A stretch of 37,803 nt of DNA from Shinella lacus (GTDB taxonomy: Bacteria; Pseudomonadota; Alphaproteobacteria; Rhizobiales; Rhizobiaceae). The translations under genes were made by a program, and so were the position numbers. Below, in pieces: positions 24,405 through 32,641 of this stretch (position 1 is its first letter; each line of letters begins with the position of its first letter). The DNA is taken from assembly GCF_010994755.1 (NCBI RefSeq), contig NZ_WHSB02000026.1, positions 1 through 37,803 on the forward strand, written 5' to 3'. Below the pieces are notes generated by a model. The model saw only the letters and a program-made list of their open reading frames with translations. It did not search any database and had not been told where the DNA came from.

Positions 24405-25070
24405 ATGAACACCTTCAGAGCGAGACAACAGGCAAAAGGCCGGATCGATCTCCTGCCGCCCGAACCGAAGACGCCTGCCAAGAAGCCGCGGTCCCAGGCG
24501 CGCTGCGAAGTGGTCGACGTCGATTTCGTCGTCATCCGGAACGGCCCGGCGCGCACCTCCAACGACAACCACCGCCCGATTCGCCCTGTACCGCTGCGCC
24601 CTGCCTCACGCCACCTGCTGGTGCGCGCCGGCGCGGCGGGAGCCCGGCTGTGCGAGGCCGGCTTGCAGCTTCTCTCCGGCCGCGCCTTTGCCGGCCTCGT
24701 CACCGCAAGCTTCATCTTCGTCTTCGCCTATGCCGGCGGCCTTTCGGCGTTGAAGGCGGCGCTTCCGACGGGCGAGCCCGGCGCTGCGCTGCGCGTCGCC
24801 GACGTCACGGCGACGGTCGACGACCAGAACGGCATGAAGGTACTGTCCGTCTACGGCCGCGTCGAAAATGTCGGCGATGGCGTGGAGGCTGCCCCGCCGG
24901 TGGACATCCTCGTCGGTGGTGCGGGCGAAACGCCGCGCCGCGTCGCCCTCGACGGCAAGACGATCGCGGCCGGCGGCAGCGAAAACTTCGCGCTGCGCAT
25001 TCCGCACGGTGGCGGAAAAGTGCCGAAAGTCACGGTTTCCCTGGTGCCCGAGGGTGCACCGGTCAACTGA
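24405..25070 (+). CDS. Membrane protein with C-terminal DUF3426-like region, divergent from ftsE
   Basis: From 24405 the product (221 residues) opens MNTFRARQQAKGRIDLLPPEP. It has a basic, Pro-rich cytoplasmic part, one membrane span (about 108-127, LVTASFIFVFAYAGGL), and a beta-rich C-terminal domain (about 130-220) with VLSVYGRVENVGDGVEAAPPVDI, resembling DUF3426. I chose this start for its strong GGGAGGT ribosome site six bases away; an in-frame ATG at 24348 with a weaker AAGGA would add 19 residues. Related rhizobial proteins in this location often carry an N-terminal zinc ribbon; none is seen here. Function is unknown. Confidence 0.75.
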   Translation: MNTFRARQQAKGRIDLLPPEPKTPAKKPRSQARCEVVDVDFVVIRNGPARTSNDNHRPIRPVPLRPASRHLLVRAGAAGARLCEAGLQLLSGRAFAGLVTASFIFVFAYAGGLSALKAALPTGEPGAALRVADVTATVDDQNGMKVLSVYGRVENVGDGVEAAPPVDILVGGAGETPRRVALDGKTIAAGGSENFALRIPHGGGKVPKVTVSLVPEGAPVN

Positions 25071-25116
25071 CTGTGCTAATCGGCTCCTTTGACGCCACCC
25101 AGGGAGCCCCCTCGCG

Positions 25117-25665
25117 ATGCATATTGTCCGCGGAAAAAAGATCGAAACGCTCTATGATGCCGGGCAGATCGCCAAGCGCAACGAAGAGCTTGCGGTCCAG
25201 ATCGCCGGCGGCCCGACGAAGGACCTTCTCGTCATCGCCGTTCTCAAGGGCTCGTTCATCTTCGCCGCCGACCTGACCCGCGCGCTGCATGCGGCAGGCC
25301 TTGCGCCGGAAGTCGAGTTCATCACACTGTCGAGCTATGGCACCGGCACCGTCTCGCAGGGCGTGAAGGTGGTGAAGGACATCGATTCGGACGTCACCGG
25401 CCGCGATATCCTGCTGATCGACGACATCCTCGAATCCGGCCGCACGCTGACCTTCGCCAAGGAACTGATGTACGAGCGCGGCGCACGCAACGTCACCATC
25501 GCCGTGCTGCTCGACAAGCGCGAGAAGCGCAAGACCGATCTGGAGGCCGATTATGTCGGCTTCGAATGCCCGGATTATTTCGTCGTCGGCTATGGCATGG
25601 ACGTCGCTTACGCCTTCCGCGAACTGCCCTTCGTCGGCATCGTGACCGGCGACGCGGACGCCTGA
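25117..25665 (+). CDS. hpt: Hypoxanthine phosphoribosyltransferase
   Basis: Hpt salvages hypoxanthine (and often guanine) with PRPP to the nucleotide. The 182-residue protein has the PRPP-binding loop ILLIDDILESGRTL, the LLVIAVLKGSFIFAADLTR segment, the flexible-loop SSYGTGTVSQGVKVV and the late ECPDYFVVGYGMDVAYAFRELPFVGI base-binding part. The start has AGGGAG seven or more bases upstream. It lies 46 bases after the membrane protein and 84 bases before cpdR, all on the plus strand. Confidence 0.95.
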   Translation: MHIVRGKKIETLYDAGQIAKRNEELAVQIAGGPTKDLLVIAVLKGSFIFAADLTRALHAAGLAPEVEFITLSSYGTGTVSQGVKVVKDIDSDVTGRDILLIDDILESGRTLTFAKELMYERGARNVTIAVLLDKREKRKTDLEADYVGFECPDYFVVGYGMDVAYAFRELPFVGIVTGDADA

Positions 25666-25749
25666 CTGCAAATTCCGCCAGCCGCCGTTTACCGATCGAC
25701 AAGGAAAGTCTGGTCTTTTCATTGCCGAACGGACCGAACAGGGGAACCG

Positions 25750-26109
25750 ATGGCGAAGATTCTGATCACCGAAGACGAGGATTCGCTGCGCGTCTTCGTC
25801 GCACGCGCCTTGCGGCTGGACGGCCATGAGACCGTCGAGGCGCCGGATGGCGCCGCCGGGCTCGACGCGCTGACGGCCGGCGGCTTCGACCTGCTGCTTT
25901 CCGACATCCGCATGCCTGTCATGGACGGCATCGAACTCGCCCACAAGGCCGCCGCCGCCCACCCGGCGCTGAAAATCCTGCTGATGACGGGTTATGCCGA
26001 ACAGCGCGAACGCGCCGACGACCTTGCATTGAAGATCGTCGACGTGGTGAGCAAGCCCTTCAGCCTGCCGGATATCCGCCGCGCTGTAGCACAGGCTTTG
26101 GCAGCCTAA
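25750..26109 (+). CDS. cpdR: CpdR-like single-domain response regulator
   Basis: This 119-residue stand-alone receiver domain opens MAKILITEDEDSLRVF. The acidic pocket is TEDED, the phosphoacceptor is D52 in LLLSDIRMPVMDG, the Thr is in LLMTGYAEQRERA and the Lys in VVSKPFSLPDI. It closely matches alphaproteobacterial CpdR, which in its unphosphorylated form directs ClpXP to the cell pole and licenses proteolysis of cell-cycle proteins; in rhizobia CpdR1 matters for cell cycle and symbiosis. No kinase is adjacent. It ends against the TIGR02302 gene with no spacer. Confidence 0.92.
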   Translation: MAKILITEDEDSLRVFVARALRLDGHETVEAPDGAAGLDALTAGGFDLLLSDIRMPVMDGIELAHKAAAAHPALKILLMTGYAEQRERADDLALKIVDVVSKPFSLPDIRRAVAQALAA

Positions 26110-28740
26110 TCACCGAATCCCGAGCAACCGCTCCAGATAATCCCGCTCGAAGCCGGGCGCCGCACCGGTGCCGAGCCGGCGGCGGATTTCGTCGAGGATT
26201 TCGCGTGCGCGCTGGATGTCGATCTCTTCCGGGATCTTCGTCGGACCGCCGAAGTCGGGACCCTGCCCGTTGACGGGCCGCTCGCGGCCGAGGGGATCGC
26301 GTCCGTTGCGGCCGGCCTGCGGAATGCCTTCGCCGGGTCCCTGACCCTGGCCCTGCCCCATGGCCTGCATCTGGCTCATCATGTTCTGCGCACCCTGGCG
26401 CAGCGCCTCCAGCGCGCGGCCCTGGCTGCCGACGGCCGATTCGCCCTGGCCTTCGCCAAGCGCTTCCGACGCACCCTTCATCTCGCGCCCAGCCTGGCCA
26501 AAGCCCTCGCCGGGCTCCATGCCCATGCCCTTCAGCGCTTCCTGCACCTCGCCGAGCTGTTTGCCCAGCGCATCCTGCTGCTCCTGAAGCTTCTTCAGCG
26601 CCTCGCGCAACTGTTCGGCCGTCATCTGGTCGGTCGGCTGCTGGCCGGCGCCGTTGTCGCCCTGCTGCTGTTGCTGCTGCTCGCCTTCCTCGCCCGGCAT
26701 CGGGTCGCCGCGCTGCTGGCGGTCGCGCAAGGCCTGGTCGAGCTGGAAGGTCTGCTCCATCAGTTGCTGCTGCTTCTGCATCAGCTCGCCGAGCTTATCC
26801 ATCTGCTGGCGCATGGCGTCGTTCTGCTGGCCCTGCTGCCCCTGTTGTGGACGGCCGGCCTGCAGGTTGTTCATCATGCGCTGGAGTTCGGACAGCATCT
26901 GCTGCGCCTGGTCACGCGCCCCGGAACGGGCCAGATTCTCGATCTGGTCCATCATGCGCTGCAAGTCCTGCTGGCGCAGGATCTGGCCCTGCTGCTGGGC
27001 ATTTTGCTGCATCTGGCCGTTCTTGGCGGCCTGGCGGGCGAGCTCCTGCATATAGGCTTCCATCGCCTCGCGCAGTTCCTTCATCAGCGCGGCGATCTCC
27101 TCGTCGGGGGCATTGCGCTCCAGCGCCTCGGACAAGGCCTTCTGCGCCTCGCGCAGGCGCCGGTCGGCGAGCGAAAGATTGCCGTCCTCGATGCCGAGCG
27201 CGATCTCCCAGAGATAATCCGCCGTCTCGCGCATCTGGTCGTCCGTGCGCGAAAGTTTCATGCGCGCGGCGGCCGATTGCAGCAGCAGGTAATGGGTGAG
27301 GTTCGGGATCGTCTCTTCCGGCCGCATGGTCAGCGCTTCGTTGAGCGCGATCGCAAACGGCAGCTGGTTGGCATCGAGCGCAAAGACCTGCCGCTGTTCT
27401 GCGACGGCGGCGGCGAGCGGCTCGAAGAAGTTCTTTGCCGGCAGCACCATCTCGACCGGCTGGCTGCGGCCCTCCTGCCCCGCCGCATCCTTGGCGACGA
27501 GCGTGATCTTCACGCGCTTGCCGGAGAGCGGATGTTCGGAGAGGTTGCGGCTCGTTGTGCCCTTGGCGTCGCGCGCGCTGCGGCGCGGCAGGTCCAGCCG
27601 ATATTCCGGCAGCGGATAGAGCGGCCGGGCGTCCTTCTGTGTCTCGACAGGCACGATCTCCGCATGGGCTTCCTGAAGGCCGTAATCGTCCTTGGCGATG
27701 AAGCTGATCTCCAGCGCCGCCGCCACGGTCTGTTTCGGAATGCCGTCGAAGGCGATTTCCGGCACGCGGTCCGGAATGACCGTGAAGGCCCAGGTCCGCC
27801 CATCGACCGAAAGCGTGCCGTCCTTCAGGATCTTGTAATGCAGGGTCTTCGCGCCGTTGGCGACCGCGACCGGCACCTTCGCCTCGGTCTTCGCACCTTC
27901 CGTCTTCTCGTCCTTCGGCTTTTCTTCCTCGATGGCGGTGGCCGCGGTTTCGCCAGCCACCTGATAGCTCACCTGCTCGTCGCCGCTACCGCCCGTGACG
28001 CGCACGGTCAGCTCGCTGAACTGCGGAATGCGGATCTCGCCCTTCGCCGCCTCGCTCGGCTGGCCCTGCCCGTTGCCGGTGAGGAAGACGGGCGCGCGCG
28101 ACGTGTGCGCCGGCGGCGTCACCCAGGCATCGATGCGCACATCCGGCGCAGATTCGCTCGGCGCGCGCAGCGACACGATATCCGCGAGCAGGCCACCGCG
28201 GTTGGAATAGGAGAAGGCAAAGGCGATGGCGAGGAGAAGCACCGGCACGGCACGCAGCGCGTGGCGGTCATGGCGGGCGATATCCGGTTCCGGCACGCCG
28301 GTGCGCAGCGTGCCGATGAGACGCGCCATGCGGGCCTGGTGCTCGCGCCAGAGCGCCTGCGCAAAAGCATCGCCACCCGCCGGCCTGTCGTCCTGCACGC
28401 GGATCGCCTGGTGGGCGAGCGCATTGCGCGTCTCCAGCATGCGATCGGCGTTGTCGACGGAAGGCCAGACGATGCCGCGCAGGCGGACGAGCAGCCAGAC
28501 AAGGCCGAGCGCGAAAACGGCGAGGGTCGCGATATGCAGCCAGGCCGGCACATGGCGAAAATAGCCGAACCAGGTCAGCGCCAGAAAGCCGGCGACAAGC
28601 AGCAGGATCGGCAGCACGCGCGGGGCGAGTGCTTCCAGGTAGAGGATGGTCCGGGCGGCAAAGCGTTTGCCCGCGAGCCGACGGGCCAGCGGATTGCCGC
28701 TCGCCGCCTTTTCGCGCTGCCTGTCCGTGTCAATCGCCAT
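26110..28740 (-). CDS. TIGR02302 / DUF4175 family large membrane protein, Gln-rich C-terminus
   Basis: The 876-residue protein has two or three N-terminal membrane spans (about 35-85 and near 185-200), a periplasmic beta-rich region (about 210-460) and a very long helical C-terminal part. Residues ~575-790 are dominated by Gln, Met, Glu and Gly (QQGQILRQQDLQRMM, GEEGEQQQQQQGDN, then GQGQGQGPGEG). It closes with GAAPGFERDYLERLLGIR. The arrangement matches TIGR02302/DUF4175, a rhizobial family of unknown function. It is downstream of lysA on the same strand, with a dispersed repeat between them, and converges on cpdR. Confidence 0.9.
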   Translation of the reverse strand: MAIDTDRQREKAASGNPLARRLAGKRFAARTILYLEALAPRVLPILLLVAGFLALTWFGYFRHVPAWLHIATLAVFALGLVWLLVRLRGIVWPSVDNADRMLETRNALAHQAIRVQDDRPAGGDAFAQALWREHQARMARLIGTLRTGVPEPDIARHDRHALRAVPVLLLAIAFAFSYSNRGGLLADIVSLRAPSESAPDVRIDAWVTPPAHTSRAPVFLTGNGQGQPSEAAKGEIRIPQFSELTVRVTGGSGDEQVSYQVAGETAATAIEEEKPKDEKTEGAKTEAKVPVAVANGAKTLHYKILKDGTLSVDGRTWAFTVIPDRVPEIAFDGIPKQTVAAALEISFIAKDDYGLQEAHAEIVPVETQKDARPLYPLPEYRLDLPRRSARDAKGTTSRNLSEHPLSGKRVKITLVAKDAAGQEGRSQPVEMVLPAKNFFEPLAAAVAEQRQVFALDANQLPFAIALNEALTMRPEETIPNLTHYLLLQSAAARMKLSRTDDQMRETADYLWEIALGIEDGNLSLADRRLREAQKALSEALERNAPDEEIAALMKELREAMEAYMQELARQAAKNGQMQQNAQQQGQILRQQDLQRMMDQIENLARSGARDQAQQMLSELQRMMNNLQAGRPQQGQQGQQNDAMRQQMDKLGELMQKQQQLMEQTFQLDQALRDRQQRGDPMPGEEGEQQQQQQGDNGAGQQPTDQMTAEQLREALKKLQEQQDALGKQLGEVQEALKGMGMEPGEGFGQAGREMKGASEALGEGQGESAVGSQGRALEALRQGAQNMMSQMQAMGQGQGQGPGEGIPQAGRNGRDPLGRERPVNGQGPDFGGPTKIPEEIDIQRAREILDEIRRRLGTGAAPGFERDYLERLLGIR

Positions 28741-28763
28741 CGGTCGCCGCTCTCCGCTGCTTC

Positions 28764-28862
28764 AGCAATTCCAGCAAAAGTGTGAAACGGTTTTGCGTCC
28801 GGAATTGCGTAAGGCACATAGATAGAGTGTTTTCGCGATTCGGAGAAAAGCGGAAATGCTCT
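28764..28862. repeat. Dispersed composite hairpin repeat, copy A
   Basis: Hairpin 1: GCAATTCC (28765-28772) pairs with GGAATTGC (28801-28808), and inside it GCAAAA (28774-28779) pairs with TTTTGC (28791-28796). Hairpin 2: AGAG (28824-28827) pairs with CTCT (28859-28862) and TTTTCGC (28830-28836) with GCGGAAA (28850-28856). The family is widespread in rhizobial intergenic regions from memory (RIME-like). A second copy of hairpin 1 lies at 35400-35444. Confidence 0.8.
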
Positions 28863-28913
28863 AGCTGTCACGGCTAAAAGATAACATGCTTTGTGGCGAA
28901 GACGAGGGCACGC

Positions 28914-28932
28914 GCAAAAACGTGATCACGTT
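28914..28932 (-). terminator. Possible weak terminator of lysA
   Basis: AACGTGATCACGTT (28919-28932) is a perfect 14-base palindrome. On the lysA strand it is followed by TTT and a G, giving a short U-run. It begins about 17 bases after the lysA stop. The stem is short, so this is a weak call. Confidence 0.35.
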
Positions 28933-28948
28933 CCTGTGCGGGATTTTC

Positions 28949-30217
28949 TCAGGCGAGCCAGTTCGGCAGCGAGTCGAGGCCGATCAGGTCGTCATAGGAA
29001 AGCCGCGGCCGGACGACGTGGAACTCGGCCCCGTTGACCAGCACTTCCGGCACCAGCAGGCGGCTGTTGTAGGTGCCGGCCTGCACTGCGCCATAGGCGC
29101 CGGCCGAGCCGACGGCAATCAAATCGCCCGGCTTCGGCTGCACCATTTCGCGATCCTGCGCGAGATAATCGCCCGTCTCGCAGACCGGACCGACGACGTC
29201 CGCGCGGATGCGCGGGGCGCTCGCGGCGGACAGAACGACCGGCTGGATCTCGTGCCAGGCTTCGTAAAGCGTCGGGCGGATGAGATCGTTCATCGCCGCA
29301 TCGACGATGACGAAGGTCTTCTCGCCGCCATCCTTCACATAGATCACCTCGGTGACCAGGATGCCGGCATTGCCGACGATCAGGCGGCCGGGCTCCGTGA
29401 CGATCTTGCAGTTGAGGCCCTTGAGCTGGTTCTTGACGATCTCCGCATAGGCATCCGGCAGCGGAGGCGGCGCGTTGTCGGTCTTGTAGGGAATGCCGAG
29501 ACCGCCGCCGACATCGACGTGATCGATGCTGTGGCCATCGGCCCGCAGCGTATCGACCAGTTCGCGCAGCAGCTTGAAGGCATCTTCGAAGGGTTGCAGC
29601 TCGGTGATCTGGCTGCCGATATGCATGTCGATACCGGTCACCTGGATGCCGGGCAGGGTGGCCGCGCGGGCGTAGACGGCACGCGCACGCTCCCAGGAAA
29701 TGCCGAACTTGTTTTCCTTCTTGCCCGTCGAAATCTTGGCATGAGTGCGCGCATCGACATCCGGATTGATGCGGAAGGAGACGTGCGCGACCTTGCCGGC
29801 CTTAACGGCGCGGGCATTGAGGATTTCGAGCTCCGGCTCGGATTCGACGTTGAAGCAGTAGATGCCGACCTCAAGCGCCAGGTCCATCTCGCGCGGCGTC
29901 TTGCCGACGCCGGAGAACATGATGCGGGACGCCGGAACGCCGGCAGCCAGGGCGCGCCGCAATTCGCCTTCCGACACCACGTCGATGCCGGCGCCGAGCT
30001 TAGCGAGCGTCTTCAGCACGGCCTGGTTCGAATTCGCCTTCATGGCGTAGCACACCATGGCGTCGACGCCGTCGAAGGCCTTGGAAAAGACCTTGTAGTG
30101 GCGCTCCAGCGTGGCCGTCGAATAGACGTAGAAGGGTGTGCCGACCGCCTTGGCGATGTCCGGAACGGGCACGTCCTCCGCATAGAGGACGCCGTCGCGA
30201 TGCTCGAAATGGTTCAC
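28949..30217 (-). CDS. lysA: Diaminopimelate decarboxylase
   Basis: LysA removes CO2 from meso-diaminopimelate to give lysine, using PLP. The 422-residue protein has the PLP lysine K60 in VCYAMKANSN, the HIGSQI and DVGGGLGIPY segments, EPGRLIVGNAGILVTEV for phosphate binding, and the C-terminal active-site GPVCETGDYLA, followed by GAYGAVQAGTYNSR. The length is typical. It sits 21 bases downstream of lptM and is read in the argH-lptM-lysA order that is common in rhizobia. Confidence 0.97.
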   Translation of the reverse strand: MNHFEHRDGVLYAEDVPVPDIAKAVGTPFYVYSTATLERHYKVFSKAFDGVDAMVCYAMKANSNQAVLKTLAKLGAGIDVVSEGELRRALAAGVPASRIMFSGVGKTPREMDLALEVGIYCFNVESEPELEILNARAVKAGKVAHVSFRINPDVDARTHAKISTGKKENKFGISWERARAVYARAATLPGIQVTGIDMHIGSQITELQPFEDAFKLLRELVDTLRADGHSIDHVDVGGGLGIPYKTDNAPPPLPDAYAEIVKNQLKGLNCKIVTEPGRLIVGNAGILVTEVIYVKDGGEKTFVIVDAAMNDLIRPTLYEAWHEIQPVVLSAASAPRIRADVVGPVCETGDYLAQDREMVQPKPGDLIAVGSAGAYGAVQAGTYNSRLLVPEVLVNGAEFHVVRPRLSYDDLIGLDSLPNWLA

Positions 30218-30238
30218 GGGTCTTGTCCGTTTAAAAAA

Positions 30239-30424
30239 CTAGAGAAGGGGGTCGAGGATGAAGGGCTTGTCTTCGACCTGCTCGACCTTCTTGCCGTCGA
30301 TGGTCTTCACGACCGGTTTCGCGCCGCCCGGCAGGTCGAGATCGCCCTTGCGGCCGCAGGCGGTGAGAACCGCTGCGGAAAGGCAGAGCACGAGTGCGAG
30401 CCTGCCGATATCGATGCGTGTCAT
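30239..30424 (-). CDS. lptM: LptM-like small lipoprotein
   Basis: The 61-residue protein has a lipoprotein signal (LALVLCLSAAVLTAC) with the lipobox LTAC at Cys23, directly followed by GRKGDLDLP. This C-G-x-K-G-x-L-x-L-P motif is the mark of LptM, which in E. coli helps oxidative assembly of the LPS translocon LptDE at the outer membrane. The tail ends VEDKPFILDPLL. The start is set by the lipobox; an upstream in-frame extension looks non-coding. The location next to lysA is conserved in many proteobacteria. Confidence 0.9.
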   Translation of the reverse strand: MTRIDIGRLALVLCLSAAVLTACGRKGDLDLPGGAKPVVKTIDGKKVEQVEDKPFILDPLL

Positions 30425-30529
30425 GAGGCGTTCCCTGGAATTGCCGGTGATCGGGTGGGCACCATCCTTAGCGAATTCGCCAAGTCTTGTGCACCCTGAT
30501 TCTGCTGATGAGTCCTGCAAGCAACCTGA

Positions 30530-31933
30530 TCAGTTCCGCTGCCGCCACCAGGCGATCTGCTTCCTGACTTCCGACGGCGCCGTGCCGCCATAGCTCTTGC
30601 GGCTGGCGACCGAGGCCTCGACCGTCAGCACGTTGAAAATGTCGGCGGTGATCGAGGCGTGGATCGCCTGCAAATCCGCGAGCGACAGTTCGGCGAGGTC
30701 GCAGCCCTTGCTCTCGGCCAGCGCCACGGCGCGGCCCGTCACATGGTGGGCATCGCGGAAGGGCAGCCCCGCCTCGCGCACCAGCCAGTCGGCAAGGTCC
30801 GTCGCGGTGGAGTAACCGGAGCCGGCGGCCGCCTTCATCTTGTCGGTGCGGATGGTCATGTCGCGCACCATGCCGGTCATCGCGGCAATCGCCAGCTCGA
30901 TGCTCTCGGCAGCGTCGAAGACCTGCTCCTTGTCTTCCTGCATGTCCTTCGAATAGGCGAGCGGCAGGCCCTTCATGACGGTCAGAAGCGCGATCAGCGA
31001 GCCGTTGATGCGGCCGGTCTTGGCGCGCACCAGCTCGGCAGCGTCCGGGTTCTTCTTCTGCGGCATGATGGAGGAGCCGGTCGAAAAGGCATCCGACAGG
31101 CGGATGAAGCCGAATTGCGGCGTCGACCAGATGACGATCTCTTCGGCGAGGCGCGACAGATGGACGGCGGCGATCGCGGCAATCGACAGGAATTCCAGCG
31201 CAAAATCGCGGTCCGACACGGTATCGATCGAATTGCGCGTCGGCTCGCGGAAACCGAGCGCCTTCGCCGTCATGTGACGGTCGATGGCATAGCCGGTGCC
31301 GGCGAGCGCTGCGGCGCCGATCGGACTCTCGTCGAGATGCTCGATGGCATGGCGTACGCGCTGGCGGTCGCGGCCGAACATTTCGACATAGGCCATGCAA
31401 TGGTGGCCGAAGGTCACCGGCTGGGCCGTCTGGAGATGGGTGAAGCCGGGCATGACGGTCTCGGCATGTTCTTCCGCGCGGTCGAGGAAGGCGGCGATCA
31501 GACCGGTCAGCGCCTTTTCGGTCTTTTCCAGCTCTTCCTTTACCCAGAGGCGGAAATCGAGCGCCACCTGGTCGTTGCGCGAGCGGGCGGTGTGCAGGCG
31601 GCCGGCGGCGGGGCCGATGAGAGTTGCGAGGCGCGCCTCGACATTCATGTGGATGTCTTCCAGCCGGCGGGAGAACTCGAACTGGCCGCTTTCGATCTCT
31701 GACAGGATCGTGTCGAGACCGTGAACGATCTTTTCCTTATCGTCCGCCGAAATAATGCCCTGATGGGCCAGCATTTCGGCATGCGCCTTTGAGCCGCGGA
31801 TGTCCTGGGCGTAAAGCTTCTTGTCGAAGCCGATGGAGGCATTTATCTCCTCCATGATCGCATCCGGCCCGGAGGCGAAGCGGCCGCCCCACATCTGGTT
31901 CGAGGATTTCGTCTCGGAAGTGCCGTCAGCCAT
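30530..31933 (-). CDS. argH: Argininosuccinate lyase
   Basis: ArgH splits argininosuccinate into arginine and fumarate, the last step of arginine synthesis. The 467-residue protein starts [20 protein letters not shown] (31933), shows [16 protein letters not shown] (about 115-130), [13 protein letters not shown] (166-178) and the signature [12 protein letters not shown] (286-297), whose Ser is in the catalytic loop. It is complete. Its start is only 23 bases from the divergent tlpA start, so at least one of the two promoters must lie inside the other's coding sequence or overlap it. Confidence 0.97.
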   Translation of the reverse strand: MADGTSETKSSNQMWGGRFASGPDAIMEEINASIGFDKKLYAQDIRGSKAHAEMLAHQGIISADDKEKIVHGLDTILSEIESGQFEFSRRLEDIHMNVEARLATLIGPAAGRLHTARSRNDQVALDFRLWVKEELEKTEKALTGLIAAFLDRAEEHAETVMPGFTHLQTAQPVTFGHHCMAYVEMFGRDRQRVRHAIEHLDESPIGAAALAGTGYAIDRHMTAKALGFREPTRNSIDTVSDRDFALEFLSIAAIAAVHLSRLAEEIVIWSTPQFGFIRLSDAFSTGSSIMPQKKNPDAAELVRAKTGRINGSLIALLTVMKGLPLAYSKDMQEDKEQVFDAAESIELAIAAMTGMVRDMTIRTDKMKAAAGSGYSTATDLADWLVREAGLPFRDAHHVTGRAVALAESKGCDLAELSLADLQAIHASITADIFNVLTVEASVASRKSYGGTAPSEVRKQIAWWRQRN

Positions 31934-31956
31934 GGGTGCCTGTCCTGGAGAATGAA

Positions 31957-32637
31957 ATGACATTGAAGAAGACATTCGGCCTGCCCGCCACGAAGCTGAT
32001 CGCCATCGCGGGACTGGCCGGACTTCTCGCCGGTGGTGCAGCGATATACGTGAAGGAAAGCCTGTCTGGCAATGGCGCGGGCGCCCTCGCCTCCGCCGAT
32101 CCCGCCGCCTGCGCCGCCGCCAGCGCCAAGGCCGAGGCGATCACGCCCTTCTCCAAGGGCCAGGTCGCCGCCATGCGGACGGTCGACGAACACCGCCCGC
32201 TGCCCGACCTGATCTTCGATGGACCGGACGGCAAGAAGAAGACGATCGCCGACTTCTCCGGCAAGACCCTGCTCGTCAATCTCTGGGCGACCTGGTGCGT
32301 GCCCTGCCGCGAAGAGATGCCGGCGCTGAACGCGCTGGAAAAGGACCTTGGCAGCGAGAAGTTCGAAGTCGTGGCGATCAACATCGATACCGGCGACGAC
32401 GAGAAGCCGAAGGCTTTCCTCACCGAGACGGGCGTCAACGATCTCGGCTATTACCGCGACGCCTCGATGGGCGTCTTCAACACGCTGAAGAAGGAAGGCC
32501 TCGCCTTCGGCCTGCCCGTGACGCTTCTGATGGACGAGAAGGGCTGCCTGATCTCCGCCATGAACGGCCCCGCCGCCTGGGATAGCGAAGACGCAAAGGC
32601 GCTCATCAACGCCGCGCTGGCGACGCCGAAAAGCTGA
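31957..32637 (+). CDS. tlpA: Membrane-anchored thioredoxin-like protein TlpA
   Basis: TlpA is a periplasmic, membrane-tethered thiol reductase that in rhizobia serves cytochrome oxidase (Cu centre) maturation. The 226-residue product has an N-terminal span (about 13-32), a linker with one Cys (about 52), and a thioredoxin fold with WATWC114-VPC117-REEMPAL and the cis-Pro loop [13 protein letters not shown]. The ATG at 31957 has GGAG a few bases upstream; an upstream GTG at 31936 would add seven residues. It converges on cysA with four bases between stops. Confidence 0.93.
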   Translation: MTLKKTFGLPATKLIAIAGLAGLLAGGAAIYVKESLSGNGAGALASADPAACAAASAKAEAITPFSKGQVAAMRTVDEHRPLPDLIFDGPDGKKKTIADFSGKTLLVNLWATWCVPCREEMPALNALEKDLGSEKFEVVAINIDTGDDEKPKAFLTETGVNDLGYYRDASMGVFNTLKKEGLAFGLPVTLLMDEKGCLISAMNGPAAWDSEDAKALINAALATPKS

Positions 32638-32641
32638 GGCG

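Noticed and set aside
26671..28785. Open frame of 704 codons on the plus strand opposite the TIGR02302 gene
   Set aside because: Leu/His/Arg-rich shadow of the Gln-rich gene; no ribosome site, no domain.
28886..30499. Open frame of 537 codons opposite lysA
   Set aside because: Shadow frame; lysA is complete with all active-site motifs on the minus strand.
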